Source: Gaiellasilicea sp963806955 (lineage in GTDB: Bacteria; Actinomycetota; Thermoleophilia; Gaiellales; Gaiellaceae). From it: 64,000 nt of DNA. The stretch is taken from positions 620,001 through 684,000 of the forward strand of contig CAWDZG010000001.1 of NCBI GenBank assembly GCA_963806955.1, in the 5' to 3' direction. The notes beneath the pieces were generated by a model. It was not told the DNA's origin. It ran no database searches and worked only from the letters and a program-made list of their open reading frames with translations. Position 1 is the first letter of the stretch. The number at the start of each line of letters is the position of its first letter. The position numbers and the translations under genes were made by a program. Positions 20,080-29,253 of the stretch are shown one piece after another.

Positions 20080-22052
20080 ATGAGCGAGCTGAAGCCCGCA
20101 CTGACACGGCTGTTCGGATTCGACGACTTCCGCCCCGGCCAGGAGCAGGTCGTGCGGGCCGCCGTGGACGGGCGCGACACGCTGGCGCTGATGCCGACCG
20201 GCTCCGGCAAGTCGCTCACCTACCAGCTCGCCGCGATGTTGCGGCCGACGCCGACGCTCGTGCTCAGCCCGCTGATCGCGCTGATGAAGGACCAGGTCGA
20301 CAAGCTGCCGCCCGAGGTGGCGGCGCAGGCGACGCTGATCAACTCCTCGCTCGACCCGGACGAGGCCGCGGCGCGGCTGCGCGGACGCGGCGGCGGGCCG
20401 CTACCGGCTGCTCTACGTCGCGCCGGAGCGGCTGCGCCAGCGGCACTTCCTCGACGCGATCGCCGGCATCGACATCGGGCTCGTCGTGATCGACGAGGTG
20501 CACTGCGTGAGCATGTGGGGCCACGACTTCCGGCCCGACTACCTCTTCATCCGCCGCGCGCTCGACGAGCTCGGCCGGCCCGCCATCCTCGGGATGACGG
20601 CGACGGCGACACCGGCGACGGAGCGTGAGATCGCGACCGCGCTCGGCCGCGAGCCGGAGATCGTGCGCACGAGCGTCGTCCGCCCGAACCTGCGCTACGA
20701 CGTCGAGCTGGTCGACGGCGACGAAGGGCGGCTCCGCACGCTCGTCGCCCGGCTGAAGGCCCTCGACGGCGCCTCGGCGATCGTCTACGCGCGGTCGCGC
20801 CGCAGCTGCGAGAGCCTCGCTCGGACGCTGCGCGCGCATGACCTCTCCGCGACCCACTACCACGCCGGGCTCGAGCCGGCCGAGCGCTCCGAGGCGCAGG
20901 AGTCGTTCATCGAGGGGCGGATCCAGACGGTCGTCGCGACGACGGCGTTCGGGATGGGGATCGACAAGCCCGACATCCGCCTCGTCGCGCTCTACAACTT
21001 CCCGGAGTCGCTCGAGAGCTACGTGCAGATGGTCGGCCGGGCCGGCCGCGACGGGCGCGCGTCGGACACGCTGCTGCTCGCCGAGCCGCTCCGACGCGCA
21101 GCAGCTGCGCCGCTTCGCCCGCTCGGACATCCCCACGGTCGCCGACCTCCGCGCGGTCTACGGCCGTCTCCGCGGACGCGGCGAGGCGCTGCCGGAGGAG
21201 CTCGGCGACGATCCCGATCCGCGCGTCCTCGTCGGCATGCTCGAGCAGGCCGGGCTCGTCCGGCGCGGCTTCGACGCCGGCCGGGCGATGCAGTTCGAGG
21301 TGCCCGACCCGCCCGCCGACGCGGCGGCGCGGATCGACGCGCTGCTCGAGCGCTACGAGCACGAGGCACTCGCACGCGCCGACCGGCTGGTGCGCTTCGC
21401 CGAGTCGCGGCGCCTGCCGGCACCGGCAGGTGGCCGAGCACTTCGGCGAGACGCTCGCACGACGACTGCGGCATGTGCGACGTCTGCTCGGCCGACCGCC
21501 GTCGGTCAACGCGCCCGGCCCGGCGCCCAGCCGCTCCCCGACGACATCGCCGGCGCGATCCACGCCACCGTGCTCGAACTGCGCTGGCCGCTCGGACGCA
21601 CCGGGCTCGCGGCGCTGCTGCGGGGCTCGATCAGCGCTCCCCGCTCGGCCCAGCGCTCGCCGCGCTTCGGGATCCTGGCTGCCGCGACGCAGGCCGAGGT
21701 CAAGCGCTGGATCCAGCTGCTCGAGACCGCCGGCGCGCTGGAGTCGTTCGAGAGCGAGGACGGCTTCCGGCTCCTGCGCGCGGTGCCCGGAGTCGAGCTG
21801 CCTCGGATCGGAGCGGCCGTGGCCGCCGGCCCTGCTGACGAGGGCCTGTTCGAGCGGCTCCGTGCCTGGCGGCTCGAGCGTGCCCGAGTCGACGAAGTGC
21901 CTGCGTACGTCGTCCTGCACGATGCGACCCTGCGCGAGCTTGCAGCCGCAAAGCCGGCCTCCGAGCTCGACCTCGCGGCGGTGAAGGGCTTCGGGCCGAC
22001 GAAGCTCGAGCGCTACGGCAGCGACGTGCTCGCCGTGATCGCAGCCGCGTAA
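20080..22052 (+). CDS. recQ: ATP-dependent DNA helicase RecQ (several frameshifts)
   Basis: 3'-5' DNA helicase of the RecQ family. Motif 0/I: FDDFRPGQEQ and MPTGSGKSLTYQ; motif II: IDEVHCVSMWGHDFR (DEVH in place of the usual DEAH); motif III: GMTATAT; motif VI: QMVGRAGRDGR. Frameshifts near 20393, 21090, 21420 and 21460-21530 split it across three frames. A zinc-binding CGMCDVCSADR segment and a winged-helix region lie between the last two. The C-terminus carries an HRDC-like domain (LRELAAAKPASELDLAAVKG) ending at 22052. The corrected length is about 655 residues. Broken by probable sequence errors rather than decay, since every domain is present and well conserved. Confidence 0.85.
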
Positions 22053-22067
22053 CCGATTTTCGAGGGC

Positions 22068-22073
22068 TACACT
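22068..22073 (+). promoter_or_regulatory. -10 box of the penicillin-binding protein gene (leaderless)
   Basis: TACACT ends 7 nt before TTG 22081; the context GGCTACACTGG has no clear -35 box. Confidence 0.5.
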
Positions 22074-22080
22074 GGACCGC

Positions 22081-24531
22081 TTGCGGCCGCACGTCGGAAC
22101 ACAACCGGCGCGAGGGCGTCGCCGGATCCGCAGGCTCCGCCTCCTCGCGCTTCTCACCGTCCTCGGCCTACTCGGGTCCGTTTCCTTCAGCTTTGGGCTG
22201 ATCCGCGCCGTCGCGGGCGAGATCGACGCCGGCAAGTTCGATCCGCAGCGGCAGCTCGACAAGCAGGTCAACGGCTACATCTACGACAAGGACGGCAAGC
22301 GCGTCCTCGCCGTCCTGCGCGGCTCCGAGGCGCGCACGCTCGTCTCGTACGACGACATCGCGCCGGCAATGCGCCACGCCATCGTCGCGATCGAGGACCG
22401 CCGCTTCTGGGAGCACGACGGGATCGACGTGCGCGGCATCGGTCGCGCCCTGGTCGCCGACATCCGGCACAAGAAGGTGGTCGAGGGCGGCTCGACGATC
22501 ACGCAGCAGTTCGTCAAGAACGCGCTCGACCGCGACCAGAAGACGATCGCCCGCAAGGTGCGGGAGGCCGCGTTCGCGTGGCAGCTCGAGCGCTCGAAAG
22601 CCTGGCCCAAGCAGCGGATCCTCCAGGAGTACCTGAACACGATCTACTTCGGCAACGGCGCCTACGGCGTCCAGCAGGCCTCGCTCGCCTACTTCGACCA
22701 CGGCGCCAAGGACCTGACGATCGCGGAGGCCGCGCTGCTCGCAGGGATCCCGGCCGACCCGAACCGCTACGACCCGGTCACGAATCCACGCGCTGCGAAA
22801 GCACGGCGGCGCACAGTGCTCCGGGCGATGCTGGAGGAGACGAAGATCACGCCCGCGCAGTACGACGACGCCAACTCTGCCGACCTGCCGGATCCCGACT
22901 CGGTGCGGCTGCCCGGCACCGAGGGGCCGGCGCAGCACTTCGTCAACTACGTCAAGCAGCAGCTGATCGACGAGTACGGCTCCGCGGAGGTCTTCGGCGG
23001 CGGCCTCAAGGTGACAACGACGATCGACCTCGGCCTGCAGGAACAGGCGCGGAAGGCGATCTCGAAGTGGCTGACCGATCCCGAGGGCCCGTCAGCGGCG
23101 CTCGTCGCGATCGACCCGCGCGACGGCGCAGTCCGCGCGATGATCGGCGGCAACAACTATCGCAAGAGCCAGTTCAACCTCGCCGTGCAGGGCGTGCGGC
23201 AGCCAGGCTCGTCGTTCAAGCCGTTCGTCCTCGCCACCGCGCTGCGTCAAGGGATCTCGCCTGCGACGCGCTTCACCTCCACACCCCAGTCGATCGATCT
23301 CGGCGACAAGCAGTGGGTGGTCGGCAACTACGAGGATGTGTACTACGGCTCGATCGACCTCGAGAAGGCCACGATCGAGTCGGACAACTCGGTCTATGCG
23401 CAGCTGACACAACTCGTCGGCTCGAAGAAGGTCGCCGAGACGGCGAAGCGGATGGGCATCCGGAGCAAGCTCGACGGCTACTACGCGATCGGGCTGGGTG
23501 CCGAGGCGGTCACTCCACTCGAGCTCACGCGTGCCTATGCGACGCTCGCCCACGGCGGCCGTCGCGCCGACGGCGCCATCTTCGGCAACCGGCCGCGCGT
23601 GATCGACGAGATCGCGCAGGGCGGCAAGAAGCGCTTCAACAAGCCGACGGGGGTCGACGCGCTCTCCGCGACCCAGGCCGGCATCGTCAACTCGATCCTG
23701 CAGAAGGCGGTTCGCTTCGGCACGGGCAAGCGCGCATTCCTGGAAGACCGGCCCGTGGCGGGGAAGACCGGCACGACCGAGAACTACGGCGACGCCTGGT
23801 TCGTGGGCTACACGCCGCAGCTCGCGGTCGCTGTCTGGGTCGGGTACCCGACGACGCTGCGCCCGATGCTGACGGAGTTCAACGGCGAGCCGGTCGCGGG
23901 GTCGACGTTCCCGGCGCTGATCTGGAAGTCGTTCATGGAGCAGGCGCTGAAGGACGTCGAGCCGGAGGGCTTCCCGGCGCCGAGCGTGCCCTACGCCGCG
24001 CCCAAGCTCGTCGTCCGCCGTAACGACCAGCTGATGCTCGACAACGGCCTCTGCCGGTCGCGGCAGGAGATCATCTACTTCGCGGGCCGCGGGCCGAGCA
24101 GGTCGGCCAACTGCCTCGAGAACGAGGTCGAGGTGCCCGACGTCCGCAACCTCACCGCGAGCGAGGCGCAGATCCGCGTCGAGGCACAGCCGCTCACCGC
24201 AGAGCTCGTCTACAAGCCGGCCGAGCCGCTCCAACAGCCGGGGATCGTCGTCGACCAGCGGCCGAAGCGCGGCTTCCGCTCCTCCTACGACACGATCATC
24301 CTCGTCGTCACGAAAGCGACCCGGGGCGTGATCCCGAAGCTCGTCGGGCGCGACGTCGACGACGCGCGTGCCCGCCTGAAGCGCATGGGTCTGAAGGAGG
24401 CGATCCGGTGGACCGACGGCGATCCCGGCACGGTGCTGGAGCAGAAGCCGCGGGCCGGAGTCGCGTCGGCCCCGGGTGTCAGGGTCGAGCTGGTCGTCGG
24501 ACGGGCGGCCGCGGTCGCAGCGGCCGGCTGA
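22081..24531 (+). CDS. Class A penicillin-binding protein (glycosyltransferase + transpeptidase + PASTA)
   Basis: Bifunctional peptidoglycan synthase, 816 residues, intact. After a short basic cytosolic tail comes one transmembrane helix (about residues 21-42). The GT51 domain shows EDRRFWEHDG and GGSTITQQFVKNAL. The transpeptidase domain has the active-site SxxK (GSSFKPF, near residue 380), the SDN motif (ESDNSVYA) and KTG (GKTGTTENYGD). Two PASTA domains close the protein (VPDVRNLTASEAQ and IPKLVGRDVDDARARL). It would polymerise and cross-link peptidoglycan at the outer face of the membrane. TTG start, probably leaderless. The 3' end overlaps the convergent glycosylase gene by about 50 bp. 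Confidence 0.95.
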   Translation: MRPHVGTQPARGRRRIRRLRLLALLTVLGLLGSVSFSFGLIRAVAGEIDAGKFDPQRQLDKQVNGYIYDKDGKRVLAVLRGSEARTLVSYDDIAPAMRHAIVAIEDRRFWEHDGIDVRGIGRALVADIRHKKVVEGGSTITQQFVKNALDRDQKTIARKVREAAFAWQLERSKAWPKQRILQEYLNTIYFGNGAYGVQQASLAYFDHGAKDLTIAEAALLAGIPADPNRYDPVTNPRAAKARRRTVLRAMLEETKITPAQYDDANSADLPDPDSVRLPGTEGPAQHFVNYVKQQLIDEYGSAEVFGGGLKVTTTIDLGLQEQARKAISKWLTDPEGPSAALVAIDPRDGAVRAMIGGNNYRKSQFNLAVQGVRQPGSSFKPFVLATALRQGISPATRFTSTPQSIDLGDKQWVVGNYEDVYYGSIDLEKATIESDNSVYAQLTQLVGSKKVAETAKRMGIRSKLDGYYAIGLGAEAVTPLELTRAYATLAHGGRRADGAIFGNRPRVIDEIAQGGKKRFNKPTGVDALSATQAGIVNSILQKAVRFGTGKRAFLEDRPVAGKTGTTENYGDAWFVGYTPQLAVAVWVGYPTTLRPMLTEFNGEPVAGSTFPALIWKSFMEQALKDVEPEGFPAPSVPYAAPKLVVRRNDQLMLDNGLCRSRQEIIYFAGRGPSRSANCLENEVEVPDVRNLTASEAQIRVEAQPLTAELVYKPAEPLQQPGIVVDQRPKRGFRSSYDTIILVVTKATRGVIPKLVGRDVDDARARLKRMGLKEAIRWTDGDPGTVLEQKPRAGVASAPGVRVELVVGRAAAVAAAG

Positions 24532-25070
24532 GGTAGCGCGAGCCCGCCGCCGCGTAGCGCCACGGCAGCTCGGTGGCGACGCTGATCCCGATCCGCGGCC
24601 CGGTGACCACCTCGACCGGCTCCGTGCGCGGGGCGAGCTCGAACGGCAGCACGGTCGAGCGGCAGACCGTCGTGCTCGCGGGTGACCGCGAGCGCCTGGC
24701 AGAGACGGCCGGGGCCGGCGCAGAGCAGGCGCTCGTCGTCGAGCCCCCGCCGGGCGCGCATCACGTCCACGCGGCATTTCGGCCGCAGCGCCCGGATCAG
24801 GACGGCGGCGGCGCTCCCCTCCTCCTCGCAGACGAAATTCAGGCACCAGTGGATGCCGTAGGAGCGGTAGACGTACGCGTGACCCGGTGGGCCGAACATC
24901 GACGCATTGCGGGGCGTGCGGCCACGGAAGCCGTGTGCGGCCGGATCGTCGGCGTCGTACGCCTCGACCTCCACGATCGCGCCGCCGACGCCGTCGACGA
25001 GGAGCGTCGCGCCGAGGAGGTCGGGAGCCACCTCGTGCACGCTCCGCGCGAAGAAGTCGCGGCCGAGCAC
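24479..25070 (-). CDS. 3-methyladenine DNA glycosylase, AAG/MPG family (one frameshift)
   Basis: Base-excision repair enzyme removing alkylated purines. The GTG at 25070 directly follows the stop of the RemA-like gene (TAGGTG). Family motifs: LLGATLLVDGVGGAIVEVEA (catalytic Glu), DDPAAHGFRGRTPRNASMFG, GHAYVYRSYGIHWCLNFVCE, and a GPGRLCQALAV segment. After HDGLPLDR the frame shifts near 24650. The restored frame reads PRIGISVATELPWRY and SRYLSRP and stops at 24479. The corrected length is about 196 residues, normal for the family. It overlaps the 3' end of the penicillin-binding protein gene tail to tail. Confidence 0.85.
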
Positions 25071-25424
25071 CTAGAAGAGCTGCGAGGACTCGCCGGGCTT
25101 GCTCGACGATTCGAGCAGCTTGCGGGCGCGCCGGCCGAGATCGGCCAGGTCGACCCGGCCGCTGGCGGCGTCCTCGGCGAGCCGCTCGGCGAGCGAGAGC
25201 GCCTCGTCGAGCAGGGGCGACCCGGCCGAGGCGTCGAGCCCCAGCTCGTGCAGGATCGTCCGCTCGGTTCGCGACGCGACGATCGGGTCGGTGACGCCTT
25301 CGACCCAGACGAGCGTGCGCTGCCCACCGCCGCGGTTGTCGCCCGTGATCGGCTGCAGCGCGTAGATCTTGTCGGCACGCGCCCACTTGCCAAAGCCGAG
25401 GAAGACCATGCGCCCGCCGTCCAC
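25071..25424 (-). CDS. RemA/DUF370-like small protein with C-terminal extension
   Basis: A 117-residue intact protein. The N-terminal 60 residues (MVFLGFGKWARADKIYALQP, RTLVWVEG, PIVASRTERTILHEL) follow the pattern of the RemA/DUF370 family of small DNA-binding proteins, which in Bacillus activate matrix genes (known of that family, not shown here). The C-terminal half is helical with many charged residues (LDEALSLAERLAED; DLGRRARKLLESS). GTG 25424 is favoured over the ATG at 25409 because it lies 6 nt after GATAAT. It is followed directly by the MPG-type glycosylase gene. Role unknown; the family assignment is by eye. Confidence 0.55.
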   Translation of the reverse strand: MDGGRMVFLGFGKWARADKIYALQPITGDNRGGGQRTLVWVEGVTDPIVASRTERTILHELGLDASAGSPLLDEALSLAERLAEDAASGRVDLADLGRRARKLLESSSKPGESSQLF

Positions 25425-25430
25425 AGCGCG

Positions 25431-25436
25431 ATTATC
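25431..25436 (-). promoter_or_regulatory. -10 box of the RemA-like gene (leaderless)
   Basis: GATAAT on the minus strand matches TATAAT at five of six bases and ends 6 nt before GTG 25424. Confidence 0.45.
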
Positions 25437-26256
25437 CCTGAACGCCGGGTCGGAACCACCACCGGTACGTGGCCGCCGCGGCCACGACGATCACGAGCCA
25501 GCCCCAGGTGAGCTCGGGCCGGATCACGTCGGGCAGACGCAGGTCGATCGTGCCGCGCTTCCACAGCTGCTCGTTCCAGCCGTCCTGGACCGCGTTCGCG
25601 AGGCCGTAGGCGAGCATCAGAGCGAGGTAGCCACGCAGCGCTCGGCCGGCCGGCACACGCGAGAGCAGGAGCGCCGCGAGCGCCAGGAGCACGCCTCCGT
25701 TGCCATGGTGGAAGCCCAGGTGGACCGCAGCGAGCCCCTCGTCCCGAACGAGCGGAACCTCCTCCCCGAGGTAGAGGTCGCCGGGGAAGTAGAAGCCCAC
25801 CTCGGCCGCGAACCACGGCGCCGCCAGCAGCACGAGCAGCGCGGCGAGCACCAACCTGAGCCGGTCACCGCGCACCCGATCGACGAGGGCGACACCACGG
25901 CGGCGGACCGCAGCGACCGTCAGGCCCAGTGCGAGCAGGACGCCGAGCACCGGCGGGCCGTTCACCCAACGCGCGTCGAGGTCGCCCTGGTCGACGACAC
26001 CGGGGACGGCTGTGAGGGCGCAAAGCGCGATCGCCGCCCAGACGAGCCTGCGTGGCCCGCCGGCCACGGCCGCCAGCGCGATCGCCACGAGCGCCAGCGG
26101 GTAGTTGAGCACGACGACCGTTCGGGAGAGCCCGCCGGCGAGATCGCCCGCCCGATCGACGTTGTAGAGCTGCTCGGGCGGCAGTCGCGAATAGGTGACG
26201 AGCGTCGCCGTCGCCTGGAGCGCGACGAGGCCCCAGACGGCGAGCGCCTCGGCTAG
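25432..26256 (-). CDS. Polytopic membrane protein, unknown function (start uncertain)
   Basis: About 275 residues with roughly eight transmembrane segments (for instance LAVWGLVALQATATLV, LALVAIALAAVAGG, VLGVLLALGLTVAAV, LRLVLAALLVLLAAPW). The loop with the segment PGDLYLGEEVPLVRDEG and the sequence HLGFHHGNGG are the most distinctive parts. I recognise no family. No ATG, GTG or TTG lies near the natural N-terminus. The only canonical start in the frame, GTG 26367, would overlap the aminotransferase gene by about 115 nt and add an implausible Arg-rich leader. A non-canonical start near the aminotransferase stop, or a local sequence error, is likely. Confidence 0.5.
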   Translation of the reverse strand, partial: LAEALAVWGLVALQATATLVTYSRLPPEQLYNVDRAGDLAGGLSRTVVVLNYPLALVAIALAAVAGGPRRLVWAAIALCALTAVPGVVDQGDLDARWVNGPPVLGVLLALGLTVAAVRRRGVALVDRVRGDRLRLVLAALLVLLAAPWFAAEVGFYFPGDLYLGEEVPLVRDEGLAAVHLGFHHGNGGVLLALAALLLSRVPAGRALRGYLALMLAYGLANAVQDGWNEQLWKRGTIDLRLPDVIRPELTWGWLVIVVAAAATYRWWFRPGVQG

Positions 26257-27375
26257 GCCAGCGCGGCCGCGAGCGCCTGCGCGACGCGTTCCTGGTCCTC
26301 CGCCTCGATCGCGGTGAAGAACGGCAGCGCGAGCGTCCGCTGCGAGAGATCCTCGGAGACGGGGCACAGCCCCTCGCCGAACCCGTAGCGCTCACGCATG
26401 TAGCCCTGCAGATGGATCGACGGCAGGTAGCGCGACGTCGCGATGCCCTGGCCGGCGAGCTCGGAGATCACGCGCTCGCGGTCGGTGCCGCGCGCGAGCG
26501 TGACGACGTAGACGAACCAGGAGCGACGATGGTCGTCGTCGTCGGCGAGCGGCAGCTCGAGGCCGTCGACATCCGCGAGCAGCTCGCCGTAGCGCGCAGC
26601 CGCAGCCTGGCGCAGCGACAGGATCGTGTCGAGCTTCTCCAGCTGGCCGATCCCGAGCGCCGCGCGGACGTCGTCGATCCGGTAGTTGAAGCCGAGCCGG
26701 GCGTGGTCGAGCCAGCCACCGCCGTCGGCGCGGCCCTGGTTGCGCAGGCTGACGAGCGGACTTCCACGTCTCCTCGTCGTGGGTGGTCACCATCCCGCCC
26801 TCGCCGGTCGTCATCTGCTTGTTCGGGTAGAACGCGAAGACCGCGTCGACGCCGTGCGAACCGACGGTCCCGCCGCGGTACTCCGCGCCGAGTGCCTCGC
26901 ACGCGTCCTGGATCAGGACGAGCCCGTGCCGCTCGGCGAGCGCTCGCAACGGGTCGAGCTCGCAGGGGTAGCCGAAGATGTCGACGGCGACGATCGCCTT
27001 CGTCCGGGGCGTGATCGCCGCCTCGACGGCCTCGGGCGTCAGGTTCATCGTCCGCTCGTCGACGTCGGCGAACACCGGCATCGCGCCTTCGTAGATGAAG
27101 CAGTTCGCCGAGGCGACGAACGAGTAGGGCGAGGTGATCACCTCGTCCCCCGCCCCCAGCCCGGCGATCACCGAGAGCAGGTGCAGCCCGCTCGTGCCCG
27201 AGGAGACGGCGGCCGCGTAGGGAGCGCCGACCGTCTCCGCGAAGAGCTCCTCGAAGCGGTCGATCGCCGGCCCGAGCGAGAGCCGCCCAGACCGGAGCAC
27301 CTCGAGCACGAGCTCCTCGTCGCGCTCGTCGACGTACGGCGCCGAGAGCGGAACGTCGCGAGTACCCGTGCTCAC
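26253..27375 (-). CDS. DegT/DnrJ/EryC1-type aminotransferase (one frameshift)
   Basis: PLP-dependent sugar aminotransferase of the DegT/DnrJ/EryC1/StrS family, normally acting on NDP-keto-sugars of surface polysaccharides. The GTG at 27375 overlaps the ilvE stop (GTGA). The PLP contacts are visible: SSGTSGLHL, DACEALGAEY and the Schiff-base Lys in FYPNKQMTTGEGG. A single-base shift near 26755 separates the N-terminal two thirds from the C-terminal part (NYRIDDVRAALG, then RYLPSIHLQGYMRERYGFGE), which ends at 26253. The corrected length is about 373 residues. No other polysaccharide gene is adjacent. Confidence 0.85.
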
Positions 27376-28307
27376 GCCTCCGCGGGCGCCTTGTCCCCGA
27401 CGGTCACCCGGTCGAGCCAGTGCCCCCAGCGCTCGCTCTTGCCGCGCACCGTGTCGAGGTACGCCTTCTGCAGCTCGAGCGTGACCGGACCGACGCCGAC
27501 CTCGTGGTCGTCGACGGACCGGACCGGCGTCACTTCGGCCGCCGTCCCGGTCATGAAGATCTCGTCGGCGAGATAGAGGTCGGAGCGGACGAGATCCGAC
27601 TCCTCGACGACGTAGCCCAGGTCCTGCGCGATCTGAATCACGCTGTCGCGGGTGATCCCGGGCAGGATCGAGGTCGAGAGCGGCGGCGTCCAGATCCGCC
27701 CTTCCTTGACCACGAAGACGTTCTCGCCCGAGCCGTCCGCGACGGTGCCGCTGTCGGTGAGCAGGATCGCCTCGTCGTAGCCGGCGCGCTGCGCCTCGTG
27801 GACGGCGAGCATCGAGTTGAGGTAGATCCCGGTCGCCTTGGCGACGTGCGGGATCGTGTTCGCGCCGATGCGCTTCCACGAGGAGATCTTCGCCCGGATG
27901 CCGGTGGCGACGTTCTCGTCGCCGAGGTAGTTCGCCCACGGCCAGCTCATGATCACGACCTCGACCGGGTTCCCCTTCGTGTGCACGCCGAGCTCGCCGT
28001 AGCCGTAGAAGGCGAACGGGCGGACGTAGCACTCCGGCAGGCCGTTGCGGCCGATCAGGTCGTGTGTGGCGGTGCGGATCTCTTCGGTCGAGTAGGGGAG
28101 CTCCATGTAGAGCAGCTTCGCCGAGTTCTCGAGCCGCTGGAGGTGCTCACGCAGCCGGAAGACGGCCGGCCCGTCGGGGGTCTCGTAGCAGCGGATGCCC
28201 TCGAAGACACCCGTGCCGTAGTGAAGCCCGTGGACACCGACGTGCACCTTCGCGTCGTGCCAGTCGACGAACTCACCGTTCATCCAGATCGTTTCGGTCT
28301 CACGCAT
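27372..28307 (-). CDS. ilvE: Branched-chain amino acid aminotransferase
   Basis: Last step of valine, leucine and isoleucine synthesis. From ATG 28307 (after GAGAGGAGAC) the protein has 311 residues and is intact; the open frame extends upstream, but METIWMNGEFV-type N-termini are usual. Fold type IV PLP features: HYGTGVFEGIR, the Lys region ISSWKRIGANTIPHVAKATG, EAILLTDSGTVADGSGENVF, and TGTAAEVTPVRSVDD. It is the first gene of an operon with the DegT-type aminotransferase through a GTGA overlap. Confidence 0.93.
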   Translation of the reverse strand: MRETETIWMNGEFVDWHDAKVHVGVHGLHYGTGVFEGIRCYETPDGPAVFRLREHLQRLENSAKLLYMELPYSTEEIRTATHDLIGRNGLPECYVRPFAFYGYGELGVHTKGNPVEVVIMSWPWANYLGDENVATGIRAKISSWKRIGANTIPHVAKATGIYLNSMLAVHEAQRAGYDEAILLTDSGTVADGSGENVFVVKEGRIWTPPLSTSILPGITRDSVIQIAQDLGYVVEESDLVRSDLYLADEIFMTGTAAEVTPVRSVDDHEVGVGPVTLELQKAYLDTVRGKSERWGHWLDRVTVGDKAPAEA

Positions 28308-28320
28308 CGAGCGTCTCCTC

Positions 28321-28824
28321 TCAGGCGGAATGGTAGGTGGAGTCTTGGACGGCGTCCATCGGCTGCGCATGGGCGAGCCGGACGAGGACACCGGGGTCGA
28401 GCGCAGCAAGGTGGGTGTGCGAGCCCGCGCCGACCCAGACCGTCGGGTGGACGAGCAGGCTCTGGTCGATCAGGACGCGGTCGACGCCCGGCAACGGGAA
28501 CGGCGCGACTGCGCCGGGCGCGAACCCCGTGGCCTCCTCGACCTCGGCCGGCCGCGCGACTCGCACCTTGGCGGCGTCGGCGGCCACGGCGATCTTGTCG
28601 AGGTCGGCGCGACGGTCGCCCGGAACGAGCGCCACCACCGCGCGTCCGTCGTCGCACACGACGACGATCGACTTGACGATCTGCTCCAGCGGGCAGCCGG
28701 CCGCGCGGGCGGCGTCCTCGGCGGTCGCGGTGCCGGACTCGAGCTCCTCGAGCCTTGCCTCCGCTCCTGCCTGCCGCAGAAAAGCGGCGACCCGTTCGAC
28801 GGGCTCGGGCCAGCTCGCGCGCAC
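28321..28824 (-). CDS. YbaK/EbsC-type aminoacyl-tRNA deacylase
   Basis: Probably hydrolyses mischarged tRNA (YbaK/ProX superfamily), 167 residues, intact. Visible features: LEQIVKSIVVVCDDGRAVV with the Lys near residue 52, VALVPGDRRADLDKIA, the GFAPGAVAPFP motif, and DQSLLVHPTVWVGAGSHTHL near the C-terminus. The GTG at 28824 lies 6 nt after TACTCT, so it is probably leaderless. The neighbouring ilvE starts 14 nt after its stop, which may let some transcripts continue. Confidence 0.88.
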   Translation of the reverse strand: MRASWPEPVERVAAFLRQAGAEARLEELESGTATAEDAARAAGCPLEQIVKSIVVVCDDGRAVVALVPGDRRADLDKIAVAADAAKVRVARPAEVEEATGFAPGAVAPFPLPGVDRVLIDQSLLVHPTVWVGAGSHTHLAALDPGVLVRLAHAQPMDAVQDSTYHSA

Positions 28825-28830
28825 GGCTCC

Positions 28831-28836
28831 AGAGTA
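28831..28836 (-). promoter_or_regulatory. -10 box of the YbaK-type gene (leaderless)
   Basis: TACTCT on the minus strand ends 6 nt before GTG 28824. Confidence 0.5.
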
Positions 28837-28921
28837 CCCGCCCGGGGCGTACCCGAACCGGACGTTCGAGCGTTCTCACCCCCGACACGCCGACACGTCA
28901 CGGGAGACGAGGGGTGAACCA

Positions 28922-29253
28922 GTGAAGACCGACGAAGCCGAGCAGATCGCACGGACCGAGTCTCTGTTCCGCGAGGTCAACGAGCGCATCGCCGAAGCCG
29001 CGCAACGCTTCGATGCGCCGGCGACGCAGTTCTTCTGCGAGTGCGCCGATCCGAGTTGCACGCACCGAATCGCCGCGACGCCGGCCGAGTACGAGCGAGT
29101 CCGGGAGGACGGCGCGACGTTCCTGCTCGTGCCGGCCACGAGGACGAGCGAGTCGAGGCAGTCGTCGAGCACGGTGACGAGCACGCCGTCGTCCAGAAGC
29201 GGCATCCGCAGGTCGCACCGCTCGCGCTCGCGCTCTCCCCGCGTGCGGCCTAG
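28922..29253 (+). CDS. Small Cys-cluster protein, unknown function (one frameshift)
   Basis: About 110 residues from GTG 28922 (after GAGGGG). The N-terminal helix (EQIARTESLFREVNERIAEA) is followed by a cysteine cluster CECADPSC, i.e. C-x-C-x4-C, then PAEYERVREDGATFLLVP. The frame shifts near 29140, and the restored end reads GHEDERVEAVVEHGDEHAVV. The cluster suggests a bound metal, but only three Cys are present; a nearby His (CTHRIA) could be a fourth ligand. Its stop shares the tetranucleotide CTAG with the stop of convergent serA. Confidence 0.6.
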
